Shown here: positions 28,194 through 36,416 of the stretch, one piece after another
Layout of the letters: each line of letters starts with the position of its first letter
How positions within the stretch are numbered: position 1 is the stretch's first letter
Assembly (NCBI GenBank): GCA_000953735.1
Contig: LN554852.1
Span: 1,933,846-1,997,845 of the forward strand
DNA length: 64,000 nucleotides
Origin: Moritella viscosa
Lineage (GTDB): Bacteria; Pseudomonadota; Gammaproteobacteria; Enterobacterales; Moritellaceae
Direction of reading: 5' to 3'
Notes under the pieces: model-generated
What the model saw: the letters and a program-made list of their open reading frames with translations, nothing else
Databases searched by the model: none
What the model was told of the DNA's origin: nothing
Position numbers and translations under genes: made by a program

Positions 28194-28615
28194 GTGTTAA
28201 ATATGATGAGTTCTATTCATCCTGTAAAATTATGGATAGGTGCAGTATTCAGTTACTTTAAATTGTCATGGCAATATTCGATTTTGACTTTAGTGTTAAC
28301 TATCTTATTGGTCTGTCGAGTTGCGTTTTATTTATTGTGGTTACCGGCCATTTTCGTGAAGCGTTTATCGATGATCCTGTGTCGTATATTACCTTCGATA
28401 GCTCTCACATGATAATGGGTCAAGCAACATGGCCTATATCCGCGATTAACCAAATAGCACTCGATGCGGTTAAAGACGAGGGCTATTTTTCGTTACCGCT
28501 TAATCAATATTCACCTGGTGTTACAGCTGGGTTTATTTTTCCTGCCACTAAAATTGACGATTTAAGAGCGCACCTCAAGGCCAACTTGTCGGATAACCTT
28601 GTGTTTATTAAGTAA
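28194..28615 (+). pseudogene. Small membrane protein, probably split by a frameshift
   Basis: Two overlapping frames cover this stretch. The first starts at GTG 28194, six bases after a perfect AAGGAGG, and gives MLNMMSSIHPVKLWIGAVFSYFKLSW plus a hydrophobic helix, then drifts to a stop at 28412. The second runs from 28268 to 28615 without its own ribosome site and ends in a protein-like domain (GYFSLPLNQYSPGVTAGFIFPATKIDDLRAHLKANL). The likely original gene used the first start and the second tail, with one indel near 28270-28340. If both frames are real, they overlap by 145 bp, which would be unusual. No family recognised. Confidence 0.45.
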
Positions 28616-28775
28616 AGTAGTCCGTTGCTATTATGGAAAAAGTACTTTTTTCCTTTATTTTATCGTTGCAGTAGACTTTATCCATCACAACTCACTTACA
28701 CTTCCTATACTAAGAATAATGCAGTCACAGATTATTAAGCATAGCCGGAATAGGCTTGTAATATAAGGATGTATT

Positions 28776-30146
28776 ATGTTCAGCCCAAGAGAAGTAAAGA
28801 CCGTTGCCGATGCAAAATATATTATCGAACAGCGAGGTTTAAGCCATGTCAAAGTGGGTCTGTTTGATGCAGATGGCGTCATGCGTGGTAAATATATGAG
28901 CAAAGAGAAATTCTTCTCGTCGCTCGATAATGGTTTTTCTTTTTGTGATGTGATTTTAGGCTGGGATTCAAAAGATCAGCTTTACGATAATGTTGAATTT
29001 ACGGGCTGGCATACTGGCTATCCTGATGCACCCGTGCGTATCTTACCCGAGACTTGTCGTAACCTACCTGCCGAAGGCGATATGTTGTTATTCATTGCCG
29101 AGTTCAGCGAGCATGCCGAAGCGGTTTGTCCCCGAGGCACGCTACGTCGAGTATTAGATCGTGCCGACCGTATGGGCTTTGATGTCATTGCTGCATTCGA
29201 ATATGAATTCTTCATGTTTAAAGAGACGCCTGAATCAGTGCGAGAAAAAGGCTATAAAAATCTAACGCCACTTACCCCCGATTGCTTTGGCTATTCCATG
29301 ATCCGTAATTCGGTACATGCAGATCTACATCATCAAATCATGGCGTTAGGTGAAGAGATGGACTTCCCATTAGAGAGTCTGCATACCGAAACAGGTCCCG
29401 GTGTATTAGAAGCGGCTATCGCTTATGATGGCGCACAGGATGCTGCAGATAAAGCGGCCTTATTCAAAACCTTTATTAAAGTCTGGGCACAGCGTAATAA
29501 TCTGATGGCTACCTTTATGGCTAAATGGTCAAGCGATTGGCCGGGGCAAAGTGGTCACATCCATATTTCGTTAAAAGACAAAAATGGTAAGGCGGTGTTC
29601 CACAACCCCTGTAATGCGTACAACATAAGTGATACTCAACGTCAGTTCCTTGCTGGTCAACAAAAATACATGCCTGAGTTCTTGTCGATGATCGCCCCTA
29701 CGGTAAACAGTTATAGTCGTATGGTCCCGGGGTTATGGGCACCGCTCGATGCCACTTGGGGCGTAGAAAATCGCACCACCGCACTGCGGATTATTCCGGG
29801 AACAGCAAAGTCTCAGCGTATTGAGTATCGTCTAGGCTCTGCAGATGCCAACCCTTATCTTGCGCTAGCTGCTGCATTAGCATCTGGTCTTATGGGCATA
29901 GAACAGAAACTAGAACCTTATGCACAAGTAAAAGGGAATGCGTACGAACAAGACCATCCTGAAGCGCTATCGCTACCACGAACCCTGTTTGATGCTGCGC
30001 GTAAATTAAAACGTTCCGAAGCGGCCAAAGAACTATTCGGCCAAGCGTTTGTACAGCATTATGCTGCTACCCGCGAGTGGGAAGAACGTGAATTTAGAAC
30101 ACAGGTGACTGATTGGGAACTAGAACGTTATTTTGAAATTATCTAG
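28776..30146 (+). CDS. Glutamine-synthetase-like gamma-glutamyl-amine ligase
   Basis: A 456-residue GS-family enzyme (short beta-grasp N domain, then catalytic domain). The ATP/metal motifs AAFEYEFFMF, ETGPGVLEAAIA, GQSGHIHISL and NRTTALRIIPG are present. It is closer to the PuuA/GlnA3/GlnA4 group than to true GlnA, because the adenylylation tyrosine loop is not recognisable and the context is catabolic. It should couple glutamate to an amine using ATP. First gene of a four-gene set with ALDH (14 bp downstream), iron alcohol dehydrogenase and class I amidotransferase; the set suggests an amino alcohol as substrate. Substrate is inference. Confidence 0.85.
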   Translation: MFSPREVKTVADAKYIIEQRGLSHVKVGLFDADGVMRGKYMSKEKFFSSLDNGFSFCDVILGWDSKDQLYDNVEFTGWHTGYPDAPVRILPETCRNLPAEGDMLLFIAEFSEHAEAVCPRGTLRRVLDRADRMGFDVIAAFEYEFFMFKETPESVREKGYKNLTPLTPDCFGYSMIRNSVHADLHHQIMALGEEMDFPLESLHTETGPGVLEAAIAYDGAQDAADKAALFKTFIKVWAQRNNLMATFMAKWSSDWPGQSGHIHISLKDKNGKAVFHNPCNAYNISDTQRQFLAGQQKYMPEFLSMIAPTVNSYSRMVPGLWAPLDATWGVENRTTALRIIPGTAKSQRIEYRLGSADANPYLALAAALASGLMGIEQKLEPYAQVKGNAYEQDHPEALSLPRTLFDAARKLKRSEAAKELFGQAFVQHYAATREWEEREFRTQVTDWELERYFEII

Positions 30147-30160
30147 GGAGAACTCGGATA

Positions 30161-31561
30161 ATGACGAGCAAAAGGCTGCTACAGCAAACTTATTCACCCA
30201 TCGATAACTCTGTTTACGTTGAGCGTGCTCTCGCCAGTAGTGAAGACGTTAATGACACTTTGCAAAAGGCGGTTGTGGCTCAAGCTAATTGGCACCATGT
30301 TACCCTGCAAGAACGTGCTGCGATCTGCCATCAAATGGTCGATGCTTTCGTTGCTAATGAAGATGAGATTGCTAATGAACTATGCTGGATGATGGGGCGT
30401 CCAATTCAATATGCACGGGGTGAAGTTGCAGGTTTAGCCGAGCGTGCTCGTTATATGATTGATGCAGCGGATGAAGCCTTAGCGACTATTCAGCTGCCAG
30501 AAAAAACAGAACTCCGGCGTTATATTAAACGTGAAGCATTAGGGGCTGTCTTTGTTATTGCACCGTGGAATTATCCTTATTTCACGTCGATTAATGCCAT
30601 TATGCCTGCCATCATGGCAGGGAATAGTGTGGTATTAAAGCATTCCGCACAGACGCCATTATGTGCTGAACAATTATTCAATGCTTTTCAAAAAGCCGGT
30701 TTACCGGATGGCGTATTCCAATATTTACATCTTAGTCATGCAGATACCGAAGCGGTGATCAAGGATAGTCGAATTGATTATGTGGCTTTCACTGGCTCGG
30801 TAGCTGGTGGAACTATGGTTGAAAGTGCCAGTTGCGGGCGTTTTATTGGTGTTGGTTTAGAGCTCGGAGGGAAAGATCCGGCTTATGTCCGTGCAGATGC
30901 CGATATCGAACATGCGGTCGCAACTTGTATCGATGGTGCATTATTCAATTCCGGACAGTCTTGCTGTGCTATCGAGCGTATCTACGTAGATAGCCGCGTG
31001 TTTGACGAATTTGTCCGCAAGTCTGTCGATTTAGTTAAAGATTATCAGCTTGGACGACCTGATGATGCTAATACCACATTAGGGCCTGTAGTAAAAACGT
31101 CAGCGGCTGACTTTGTGCGTTCACAAGTACAAGATGCACTTTCTAAAGGGGCTGTTGCGCATATAAATACAGATGACTTTCCGCTGGATGAAGTCGGTAC
31201 ACCTTATCTGGCTCCGCAACTATTAACCAATGTGAATCATCAAATGCGGGTCATGATCGAAGAAAGCTTTGGCCCTGTCGTTGGTATTATGAAGGTAGAA
31301 AGTGATGAAGAAGCCATATCACTAATGAATGATTCTGAGTTTGGTCTCACTGCATCGGTATTTACTCAAGATATCGACACCGCTATCGCGATTGGCGAGC
31401 AGCTTGAAACTGGCACTTTTTTTGTTAATCGCTGTGACTACCTCGATCCTGCATTGGCGTGGACGGGGGTGAAGAACTCGGGGCGGGGCTGTACTTTATC
31501 AACATTAGGTTATGAGTCGTTAACACGCCCGAAATCATTCCACATTAAAATTTTACAATAG
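30161..31561 (+). CDS. Aldehyde dehydrogenase family protein
   Basis: A 466-residue NAD(P)-dependent aldehyde dehydrogenase. Key parts are visible: VIAPWNYP, the FTGSVAGG nucleotide turn, general base glutamate in LELGGKDPAYV, and nucleophile cysteine in NSGQSCCAIERIYV. Size is slightly short for the family but complete. It probably oxidises a gamma-glutamylated aldehyde to the acid, as PuuC does in putrescine breakdown. It sits 14 bp behind the ligase gene, with AGGGAGA as ribosome site, and 56 bp before the alcohol dehydrogenase, which would make its substrate. Confidence 0.9.
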   Translation: MTSKRLLQQTYSPIDNSVYVERALASSEDVNDTLQKAVVAQANWHHVTLQERAAICHQMVDAFVANEDEIANELCWMMGRPIQYARGEVAGLAERARYMIDAADEALATIQLPEKTELRRYIKREALGAVFVIAPWNYPYFTSINAIMPAIMAGNSVVLKHSAQTPLCAEQLFNAFQKAGLPDGVFQYLHLSHADTEAVIKDSRIDYVAFTGSVAGGTMVESASCGRFIGVGLELGGKDPAYVRADADIEHAVATCIDGALFNSGQSCCAIERIYVDSRVFDEFVRKSVDLVKDYQLGRPDDANTTLGPVVKTSAADFVRSQVQDALSKGAVAHINTDDFPLDEVGTPYLAPQLLTNVNHQMRVMIEESFGPVVGIMKVESDEEAISLMNDSEFGLTASVFTQDIDTAIAIGEQLETGTFFVNRCDYLDPALAWTGVKNSGRGCTLSTLGYESLTRPKSFHIKILQ

Positions 31562-31617
31562 TTTTAACACCCGTGTTCAAAACAGAGTTTGGCAATATTT
31601 CGCTGTAAGGAGAAGTT

Positions 31618-32787
31618 ATGGAACTTAATCAATTTACTGCTAATTGGCATTATCCCACTGCTATTCGCACAGGTATTGGGCGCATTAAAGAACTTCCGGT
31701 CACTTGCCAAGAATTAGGCATGAAATCACCGTTATTAATTACCGATCCAGGTCTAGTTGACTTACCTATAGTGCAAGCTGCGTTAGCCAACTGCCAACAA
31801 GCAGGCTTAAAGTGTGGTCTTTTTTCACAAATTAAGGGTAATCCAACAGGTGAAAATGTCACCGATGGTGTGAGTGCATACTGGCGTGGCGAGCATGATG
31901 GTGTAATCGCATTTGGTGGCGGTTCTGCACTTGATGCTGCTAAAGCTGTGGCCTTGATGGTAGGCCAAGATCGTCCTCTCTGGGACTTTGAAGATGTGGG
32001 TGATAACTGGTTAAACGTGCATACTGAAAGTATGGCACCTGTTGTCGCAGTACCAACTACATCAGGCACTGGTTCAGAAGTAGGGCGCGCCTCGGTGATC
32101 ACGGATAGAGAACATCATATTAAACGCATTATTTTTCATCCGAATATGTTACCTGCTATCGTGATTTTAGACCCTCAATTGAGTGTAGGGTTACCTGCTA
32201 CGTTAACCGCAGCAACCGGTATGGACGCATTGTCCCATGCCTTAGAAGCGTATTGTGCTAATAATTATCACCCTATGGCGGAAGGTATTGCGCTAGAAGC
32301 TATTCGTCTAATTAAAGAATACCTACCGCGCGCTGTAGAAGATGGAAGCGATCTTGAAGCGAGGGCGCAAATGATGACTGCCTCAACGATGGGGGCTACC
32401 GCTTTCCAACGAGGCCTTGGTGGTATGCATGCACTCGCTCATCCTATCGGTGCGCTTTACGATAGTCACCATGGTTTAGTAAACGCTATCTTAATGCCTT
32501 ACGTTTTAAAGGCGAATCGCACTGCCATTGAAGTTAAGCTAACGCGTTTAAGTCGTTACCTAGCGTTGGAGGAGACGGACTTTGATAGCTTTTTAGACTG
32601 GGTATTAACGTTGCGTAAACAACTTGATATTCCTCATTCTCTGGGAGAGATTGGTATTGATGCTGAGCGTGTAGTTGAAATCGGAATTATGGCTGCGAAA
32701 GACCCATCGGCAGGTAGCAATCCTATTAAACTTGATGCGCAGCAATACGACGATATTTACTTGTCAGCGATACATGGCGACTTGTAG
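31618..32787 (+). CDS. Iron-containing (group III) alcohol dehydrogenase
   Basis: A 389-residue Fe-dependent alcohol dehydrogenase. The nucleotide-binding FGGGSALDAAKAVAL and the signature VPTTSGTGSEVGRASVIT are followed by metal ligands in TGMDALSHALEAY, GGMHALAHPIGA and YDSHHGLVNAILMP (one aspartate and three histidines). It would oxidise an alcohol to an aldehyde with NAD. In the operon it takes the place held by the FAD amine oxidase PuuB in putrescine breakdown, which points to an amino-alcohol substrate. AAGGAG stands before the start. Complete length. Confidence 0.92.
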   Translation: MELNQFTANWHYPTAIRTGIGRIKELPVTCQELGMKSPLLITDPGLVDLPIVQAALANCQQAGLKCGLFSQIKGNPTGENVTDGVSAYWRGEHDGVIAFGGGSALDAAKAVALMVGQDRPLWDFEDVGDNWLNVHTESMAPVVAVPTTSGTGSEVGRASVITDREHHIKRIIFHPNMLPAIVILDPQLSVGLPATLTAATGMDALSHALEAYCANNYHPMAEGIALEAIRLIKEYLPRAVEDGSDLEARAQMMTASTMGATAFQRGLGGMHALAHPIGALYDSHHGLVNAILMPYVLKANRTAIEVKLTRLSRYLALEETDFDSFLDWVLTLRKQLDIPHSLGEIGIDAERVVEIGIMAAKDPSAGSNPIKLDAQQYDDIYLSAIHGDL

Positions 32788-32812
32788 GTGTGACCAGTAT
32801 GGAGGTGAGGGA

Positions 32813-33544
32813 ATGAAAGTCGGTATTCTTCAATGTGATGATGTACGGCAGAGCTTACAATCTGATTTCGGTGATTATGCCGCTATGTTTGAGGCCTTAT
32901 TTCATCAAGTCGATGAAGCATTAGAACTTAGTTTTTATCTGGTGATAGATGGTCAGCTTCCACAACATATTGATGAATGTGATGTGTATGTTTGTAGTGG
33001 TAGTAAATGGGGGGTTAACGATGAGGATTTTTGGATCCGCCAACTGGAGGACTTTATTCGTTCGCTTTATGTAGCTCGTAAAGGCTTGGTCGGCATTTGT
33101 TTTGGTCATCAGCTCATGGCAAAAGCACTCGGCGGGGAAGTTGAAAAAAGCCCACTGGGTTGGGGTGTCGGTATTGCGCATGCGAATGTGTTAGCTGAGC
33201 CAAGCTGGATGCAGCCGAAGCAAGCTAATATCGCGCTCGTTGTTTGCCACCAAGACCAAGTCTGTAAGTTACCCCGTCGTGCAACCGTATTGATGAGCAA
33301 TGATTTCTGTCCTTATAGCATGTTTCAAGTGGACTCTCACTTTCTTGGTTTGCAAGGACATCCAGAGTTTACCTCGCTATATTCCGAAGCACTGATGGAT
33401 CAGCGTCGCGATATTATTCCAGCCGATACTATCGAGTCAGCGATGGCGTCACTCAGCTATCAAGCAGATGATAAGCTCATCACCAAGTGGATCTTAGCGT
33501 TTTTAAGGCAGACTATGGTTACGAGGCTCTTGGTGCGAACATAA
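32813..33544 (+). CDS. Class I glutamine amidotransferase, probable gamma-glutamyl hydrolase
   Basis: A 243-residue stand-alone class I GATase domain. The nucleophile C96 lies in [18 protein letters not shown] and the histidine in [12 protein letters not shown]; the catalytic glutamate follows. It is not fused to a synthase and no synthase is near, so it probably hydrolyses a gamma-glutamyl bond, as PuuD does. Together with the ligase it would close a cycle in which glutamate serves as a carrier. I chose the ATG at 32813 behind GGAGGTGAGGG over a longer frame overlapping the dehydrogenase. Its 3' end overlaps the convergent ynfA gene by 26 bp. Confidence 0.87.
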   Translation: MKVGILQCDDVRQSLQSDFGDYAAMFEALFHQVDEALELSFYLVIDGQLPQHIDECDVYVCSGSKWGVNDEDFWIRQLEDFIRSLYVARKGLVGICFGHQLMAKALGGEVEKSPLGWGVGIAHANVLAEPSWMQPKQANIALVVCHQDQVCKLPRRATVLMSNDFCPYSMFQVDSHFLGLQGHPEFTSLYSEALMDQRRDIIPADTIESAMASLSYQADDKLITKWILAFLRQTMVTRLLVRT

Positions 33545-33851
33545 TAATAGCCATACCAACAAGCGCGACTGAAGCGCCAATCATATCCCACATAGTTGGT
33601 TTAATACCATCTACGCCCCAGAGCCATAGCATGTCGACGAAAATGTAGACACCACCATATGCGGCATACACACGGCCTGCGGCTTCTGGGTGAAGAGATA
33701 GCAACCATGCAAACAGTGCCAGACTTGCTGCTGCAGGGATTAGCAGTAATACACTCTTATCTTGTTTAAGCCAAAGATAAGGTAAATAACAGCCAATGAT
33801 TTCAGCAATAGCTGTAATAAAGAAAAGTGCGATCGTTTTTAATTCAAACAT
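33519..33851 (-). CDS. ynfA: YnfA-family (UPF0060) membrane protein
   Basis: A 110-residue protein with four predicted membrane helices. The pattern [36 protein letters not shown] is characteristic of YnfA/UPF0060, a family related in fold to small multidrug exporters; export activity has been proposed. Its 3' end overlaps the amidotransferase gene by 26 bp on the opposite strand. It is the last member of the one-directional small-gene array, with an attC-like palindrome just upstream. Confidence 0.92.
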   Translation of the reverse strand: MFELKTIALFFITAIAEIIGCYLPYLWLKQDKSVLLLIPAAASLALFAWLLSLHPEAAGRVYAAYGGVYIFVDMLWLWGVDGIKPTMWDMIGASVALVGMAIIMFAPRAS

Positions 33852-33905
33852 GGTATCCGTTTATTTCTAAGTAAAGCGAAAGACCTCAGTTAGAGGCAAT
33901 AATTA

Positions 33906-34010
33906 TGAGTTAACGCTGCACAGCGGCCTTGTGAAACAGGCGCTTGTTTTGCGGGTTTTATGTAAAACGACAGGTTTACAAATCCGTTGCTGCTACTTGT
34001 TAGCTTTGCT
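33906..34010 (-). repeat. attC-like imperfect palindrome 1
   Basis: Read on the minus strand it begins GCTAACAAGTAGCAGCAACGG, partly inside the end of the upstream gene, and ends CCGCTGTGCAGCGTTAAC. The two arms are partly complementary with about 55 bp between, as in integron cassette recombination sites. Strict R-box consensus is only approximate. Confidence 0.5.
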
Positions 34011-34460
34011 CCATTTTGAGATAAATCCTGCAAACTCTGTAGACGAATAAGATCCACCTTGCTCTAAACCGCCCGTATTTTGATCCCCTACGACTTTACC
34101 TTCTGAATCGATAATAACGAAATATGGATAACCTTTTGGTTCTGGGAGATAACTTAGAAACTTTTGATTACTATTTTCTTCACTAACATTTAGCTTCATT
34201 ACAACAAATGTATCTTCCAAATTCTTTTTAATTGACTCATTTTTCTTGATGAAAGAGCCTAAACGATGACACCAGCTACACCAATCTCCACCGAGGACGA
34301 TTAAGATTAGTTTATTGTCTGGAGATGCATCCTGCAGGGCAAGTTTAAAATCTGAAAATGGATCTCTTTGGGGATCATAATTCTGATTATATGGCTTACC
34401 ATTGAAGGCAAAAGCATCTAAACTTACTATCAAGGTTAAAGCTATAATTAAATTTTTCAT
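33993..34460 (-). CDS. Periplasmic thioredoxin-fold protein
   Basis: A 155-residue protein with a signal peptide (MKNLIIALTLIVSLDAFA) and a thioredoxin fold of the DsbD C-terminal/thioredoxin_7 type. The redox motif is GGDWCSWCHRLGSF; the cis-proline is in KGYPYFVIIDSEGKVV. It should take part in disulfide exchange outside the cytoplasm. It is a member of the small-gene array, with attC-like sequences on both sides; its stop codon lies within one of them, as often seen in gene cassettes. Partner proteins are not encoded here. Confidence 0.83.
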   Translation of the reverse strand: MKNLIIALTLIVSLDAFAFNGKPYNQNYDPQRDPFSDFKLALQDASPDNKLILIVLGGDWCSWCHRLGSFIKKNESIKKNLEDTFVVMKLNVSEENSNQKFLSYLPEPKGYPYFVIIDSEGKVVGDQNTGGLEQGGSYSSTEFAGFISKWSKANK

Positions 34461-34489
34461 TTACTTCCCTAAGTTCAGTTATATTCGAT

Positions 34490-34610
34490 GAAGCTAACGC
34501 CCTTGTCACTGGCTAAATTGTAGCGAAGACTTTTGGCATATAATTGCGAAGCAATGGCAAAAGGTGTTGCAGAAATTTAGTCCTGTGCACGAGCGTGCTA
34601 AGTGCCATTA
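34490..34610 (-). repeat. attC-like imperfect palindrome 2
   Basis: Between two array genes. Minus-strand arms: GGACTAAATTTCTGC near the Imm53 stop, and CAATTTAGCCAGTGACAAGG ending in GCGTTAGC. An inner stem (TTTTGCCATTGC with GCAATTATATGCCAAAA) is visible. The size, about 120 bp, fits a cassette site. Confidence 0.5.
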
Positions 34611-34891
34611 GCCCAGTCTAGAAAAATGGTAATCATTTGTTCTAACATCATAGGTCCGCTAGCACCTTTAAATTTATTATCTTCTACTTTACATATTACC
34701 CAGTTATTATCTGAATTGTAGCCAATTTCAGTTTGGTTAAATGGGATGTTTTCTAGAGATGTACCTTCTAGATCTATTTCAATATTCCAGCCCGGGTTAT
34801 CTAGAGTATCGATTTTAATACCGAAAGAATGTTCCCAACCGTCGTCACATTGAGATAAGTACCACTCTTGAAGATTTGTAAAATTACTCAT
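34598..34891 (-). CDS. Imm53-family immunity protein
   Basis: A 97-residue protein with the Imm53 features LQEWYLSQCDDGWEHSFGIKIDTLDNPGW and VICKVEDNKFKGASGP, followed by an acidic helix ending FLDWANGT. Imm53 proteins are predicted to neutralise polymorphic contact-dependent or secreted toxins. No toxin gene is adjacent, so this is an orphan immunity gene, a usual finding in cassette arrays and in defensive gene pools. It is the third gene of the array counting from the YnfA end. Start ATG at 34889-34891 lies close to an attC-like sequence. Confidence 0.82.
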   Translation of the reverse strand: MSNFTNLQEWYLSQCDDGWEHSFGIKIDTLDNPGWNIEIDLEGTSLENIPFNQTEIGYNSDNNWVICKVEDNKFKGASGPMMLEQMITIFLDWANGT

Positions 34892-34895
34892 AGTT

Positions 34896-34965
34896 TTCCT
34901 AGCCCGCGCTTTTCAGTGGGCGACTTGATGCGATTGTTAGCTGCTTGGCTTAAACAGAGAATTGT
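34896..34965 (-). repeat. attC-like sequence 3, possibly truncated
   Basis: On the minus strand the gap starts with GCAGCTAACAATCGCATCAAG, very like the start of Vibrio-type attC sites, and contains a stem GCCC/GCGGGC. The expected closing GTTA box before the Imm53 start is not clear, so the site may be shortened. Confidence 0.45.
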
Positions 34966-34968
34966 ATC

Positions 34969-35433
34969 TCACCTGTACTCTACTTTGAGTAGCAACCTGT
35001 CATGCACAAGAACTCGAGCATAAACGCCTTCTCGGAGTACGCCTTTATTGGCTATAGATACGTGATACCCCGGAAAAGATGTGAAGTAGTCTAACTCAAA
35101 TTTGTGCCCATCAATTTCGATCAAATCACCGGGTGCATGGCCATGCTGGGGCTGCTGTCTTAAAACAAGAACTGTCCCCTCAAAGGTTTCATAATTACTA
35201 TTTGAATATTGCATATAAGTATGCAAATGCTCAACAACTTTAAAGCTCACCAAAAGAAAGCCGCCTATTCCCGCGCAAACACCCCATAACAGCAAAAAAA
35301 TACGATGCTTCAGCTTCTTGAACTTCCAAGCCACAAAAAAAATGACTAACCCTATAACCCCGAATAAAGCTAAAGATGAAACTGCATCATCAAAGTTCGT
35401 AACTGTGATCTCATATGCAATATTAATTTTCAA
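34969..35433 (-). CDS. Membrane protein with soluble C-terminal domain, unknown
   Basis: A 154-residue protein. Two membrane helices (about residues 20-36 and 44-64) are followed by an extramembrane domain with FEGTVLVLRQQPQHGHAPGDLIEIDGHKFELDYFTSFPGYHVSI, predicted to be beta-rich. No family is recognised by name. The longest frame starts with TTG, which lies directly next to AGAGAGG; the spacing is poor, so the real start may be a few codons later. Only 26 bp separate it from the preceding array gene, and this gap carries half of an attC-like site (GGCGTTAGCTGC). Confidence 0.6.
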   Translation of the reverse strand: MKINIAYEITVTNFDDAVSSLALFGVIGLVIFFVAWKFKKLKHRIFLLLWGVCAGIGGFLLVSFKVVEHLHTYMQYSNSNYETFEGTVLVLRQQPQHGHAPGDLIEIDGHKFELDYFTSFPGYHVSIANKGVLREGVYARVLVHDRLLLKVEYR

Positions 35434-35459
35434 CCTCTCTTAAAGCAGCTAACGCCGTT

Positions 35460-36149
35460 TTATGTTGCATTAACACAAGGGTAACCTATTTCTGAAATGT
35501 CTTTTTCTAGTTGTTTTAAAGATACTTCAGGGTTTATTTCTTTAACTAATTCATCAGTTAAAGGTAAGTTATTGTAGATCTTCTCAATTACAGCAACCTC
35601 TAAATCCACTTCATAATATTCTTGAGCGAAAACCCTATAGGTATCAGGATTTCTATCAAAAATTTCTAAAAGGTATTCTGAACCATCAGGATCTTCGTCA
35701 TCAACAAATTCGAAGTCTCCTCTATCCCATGAGTCTGCAGAATGCAATTTCCAGATGCAAAATGAAATACTATCCATAGAAAAAGCTGGTTCTTTAGATG
35801 CAGGTAAGAATTCTGGTGGCAACCCTTTTAATAAATCTGGCCATGGTAACTGGCCATCAGTACTCCAAGATGAAATTACAGACTTATGATCAAAACCTTT
35901 AACAAAGAAGCCAGCTTTATTGAACAGAACAGAGAAGTCATCACCGCAACCATTTTTCATCGAGCCCATTTTCTCGTTATCATCCCATTTTGAGTTGAAC
36001 GAATAAAAACGCTCATCCCATTCAGGAGACATAATTGCATCTAGCATTGCAAGTGATTGGAGTAGCTTTTTTAACTCCAATACTTCTGGCATTGAGTTTA
36101 AATGTCTAGTTGATATGGCATCCAATGCTGGAAACTTCTTTTGCAACAT
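35460..36149 (-). CDS. Hypothetical acidic protein, first gene of the array
   Basis: A 229-residue soluble, acidic protein. Sequence features include SPEWDERFYSFNSKWDDNEKMGSMKNGCGDDF, a tryptophan-containing DSWDRGDFEFVDDEDPDGSEYLLEI segment and the tail SEIGYPCVNAT. This composition is similar to immunity or SUKH-like accessory proteins found in cassette arrays, but I do not recognise the family. It is the promoter-proximal gene of the array and directly follows the repeated leader at 36161-36239, from which it may be transcribed. Confidence 0.6.
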   Translation of the reverse strand: MLQKKFPALDAISTRHLNSMPEVLELKKLLQSLAMLDAIMSPEWDERFYSFNSKWDDNEKMGSMKNGCGDDFSVLFNKAGFFVKGFDHKSVISSWSTDGQLPWPDLLKGLPPEFLPASKEPAFSMDSISFCIWKLHSADSWDRGDFEFVDDEDPDGSEYLLEIFDRNPDTYRVFAQEYYEVDLEVAVIEKIYNNLPLTDELVKEINPEVSLKQLEKDISEIGYPCVNAT

Positions 36150-36160
36150 AACTGCTTTCT

Positions 36161-36239
36161 ATACGGAATTCTGTATAACGTGAATTAATATTTAACTTAA
36201 ATAATATCAAATTTATTATACTTAACAAGTAGATAATTG
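36161..36239 (-). repeat. Leader repeat, copy 2
   Basis: Matches copy 1 at 27361-27441: ATACGGAATTCTGTATAACG, then GTGAATT, TATCAAATTTAT and GATAAT in the same order, with small gaps. It stands 11 bp upstream of the first gene of the array. Confidence 0.7.
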
Positions 36240-36416
36240 GTAATTGCTGAGTTTTAATCAAACAAACGAGAGACAAAAACAAGAATTTTATTTATACGGA
36301 CCCATATAAGCAGACGAACAATCAATATACTCGTTATACTTCAGATGATTATAAATTTGATTACGGGAAAATAAAGCCTATTTTTCCGTTTAAACAGACT
36401 CTTCTGGAATGACTGT

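Noticed and set aside
28776-30146. Housekeeping glutamine synthetase GlnA
   Set aside because: No glnL/glnG nearby, no recognisable adenylylation loop, and a catabolic gene context.
33519-33851. SugE/EmrE-type small multidrug transporter
   Set aside because: The sequence matches the YnfA/UPF0060 pattern instead, with [12 protein letters not shown] and the terminal IIMFAPR.
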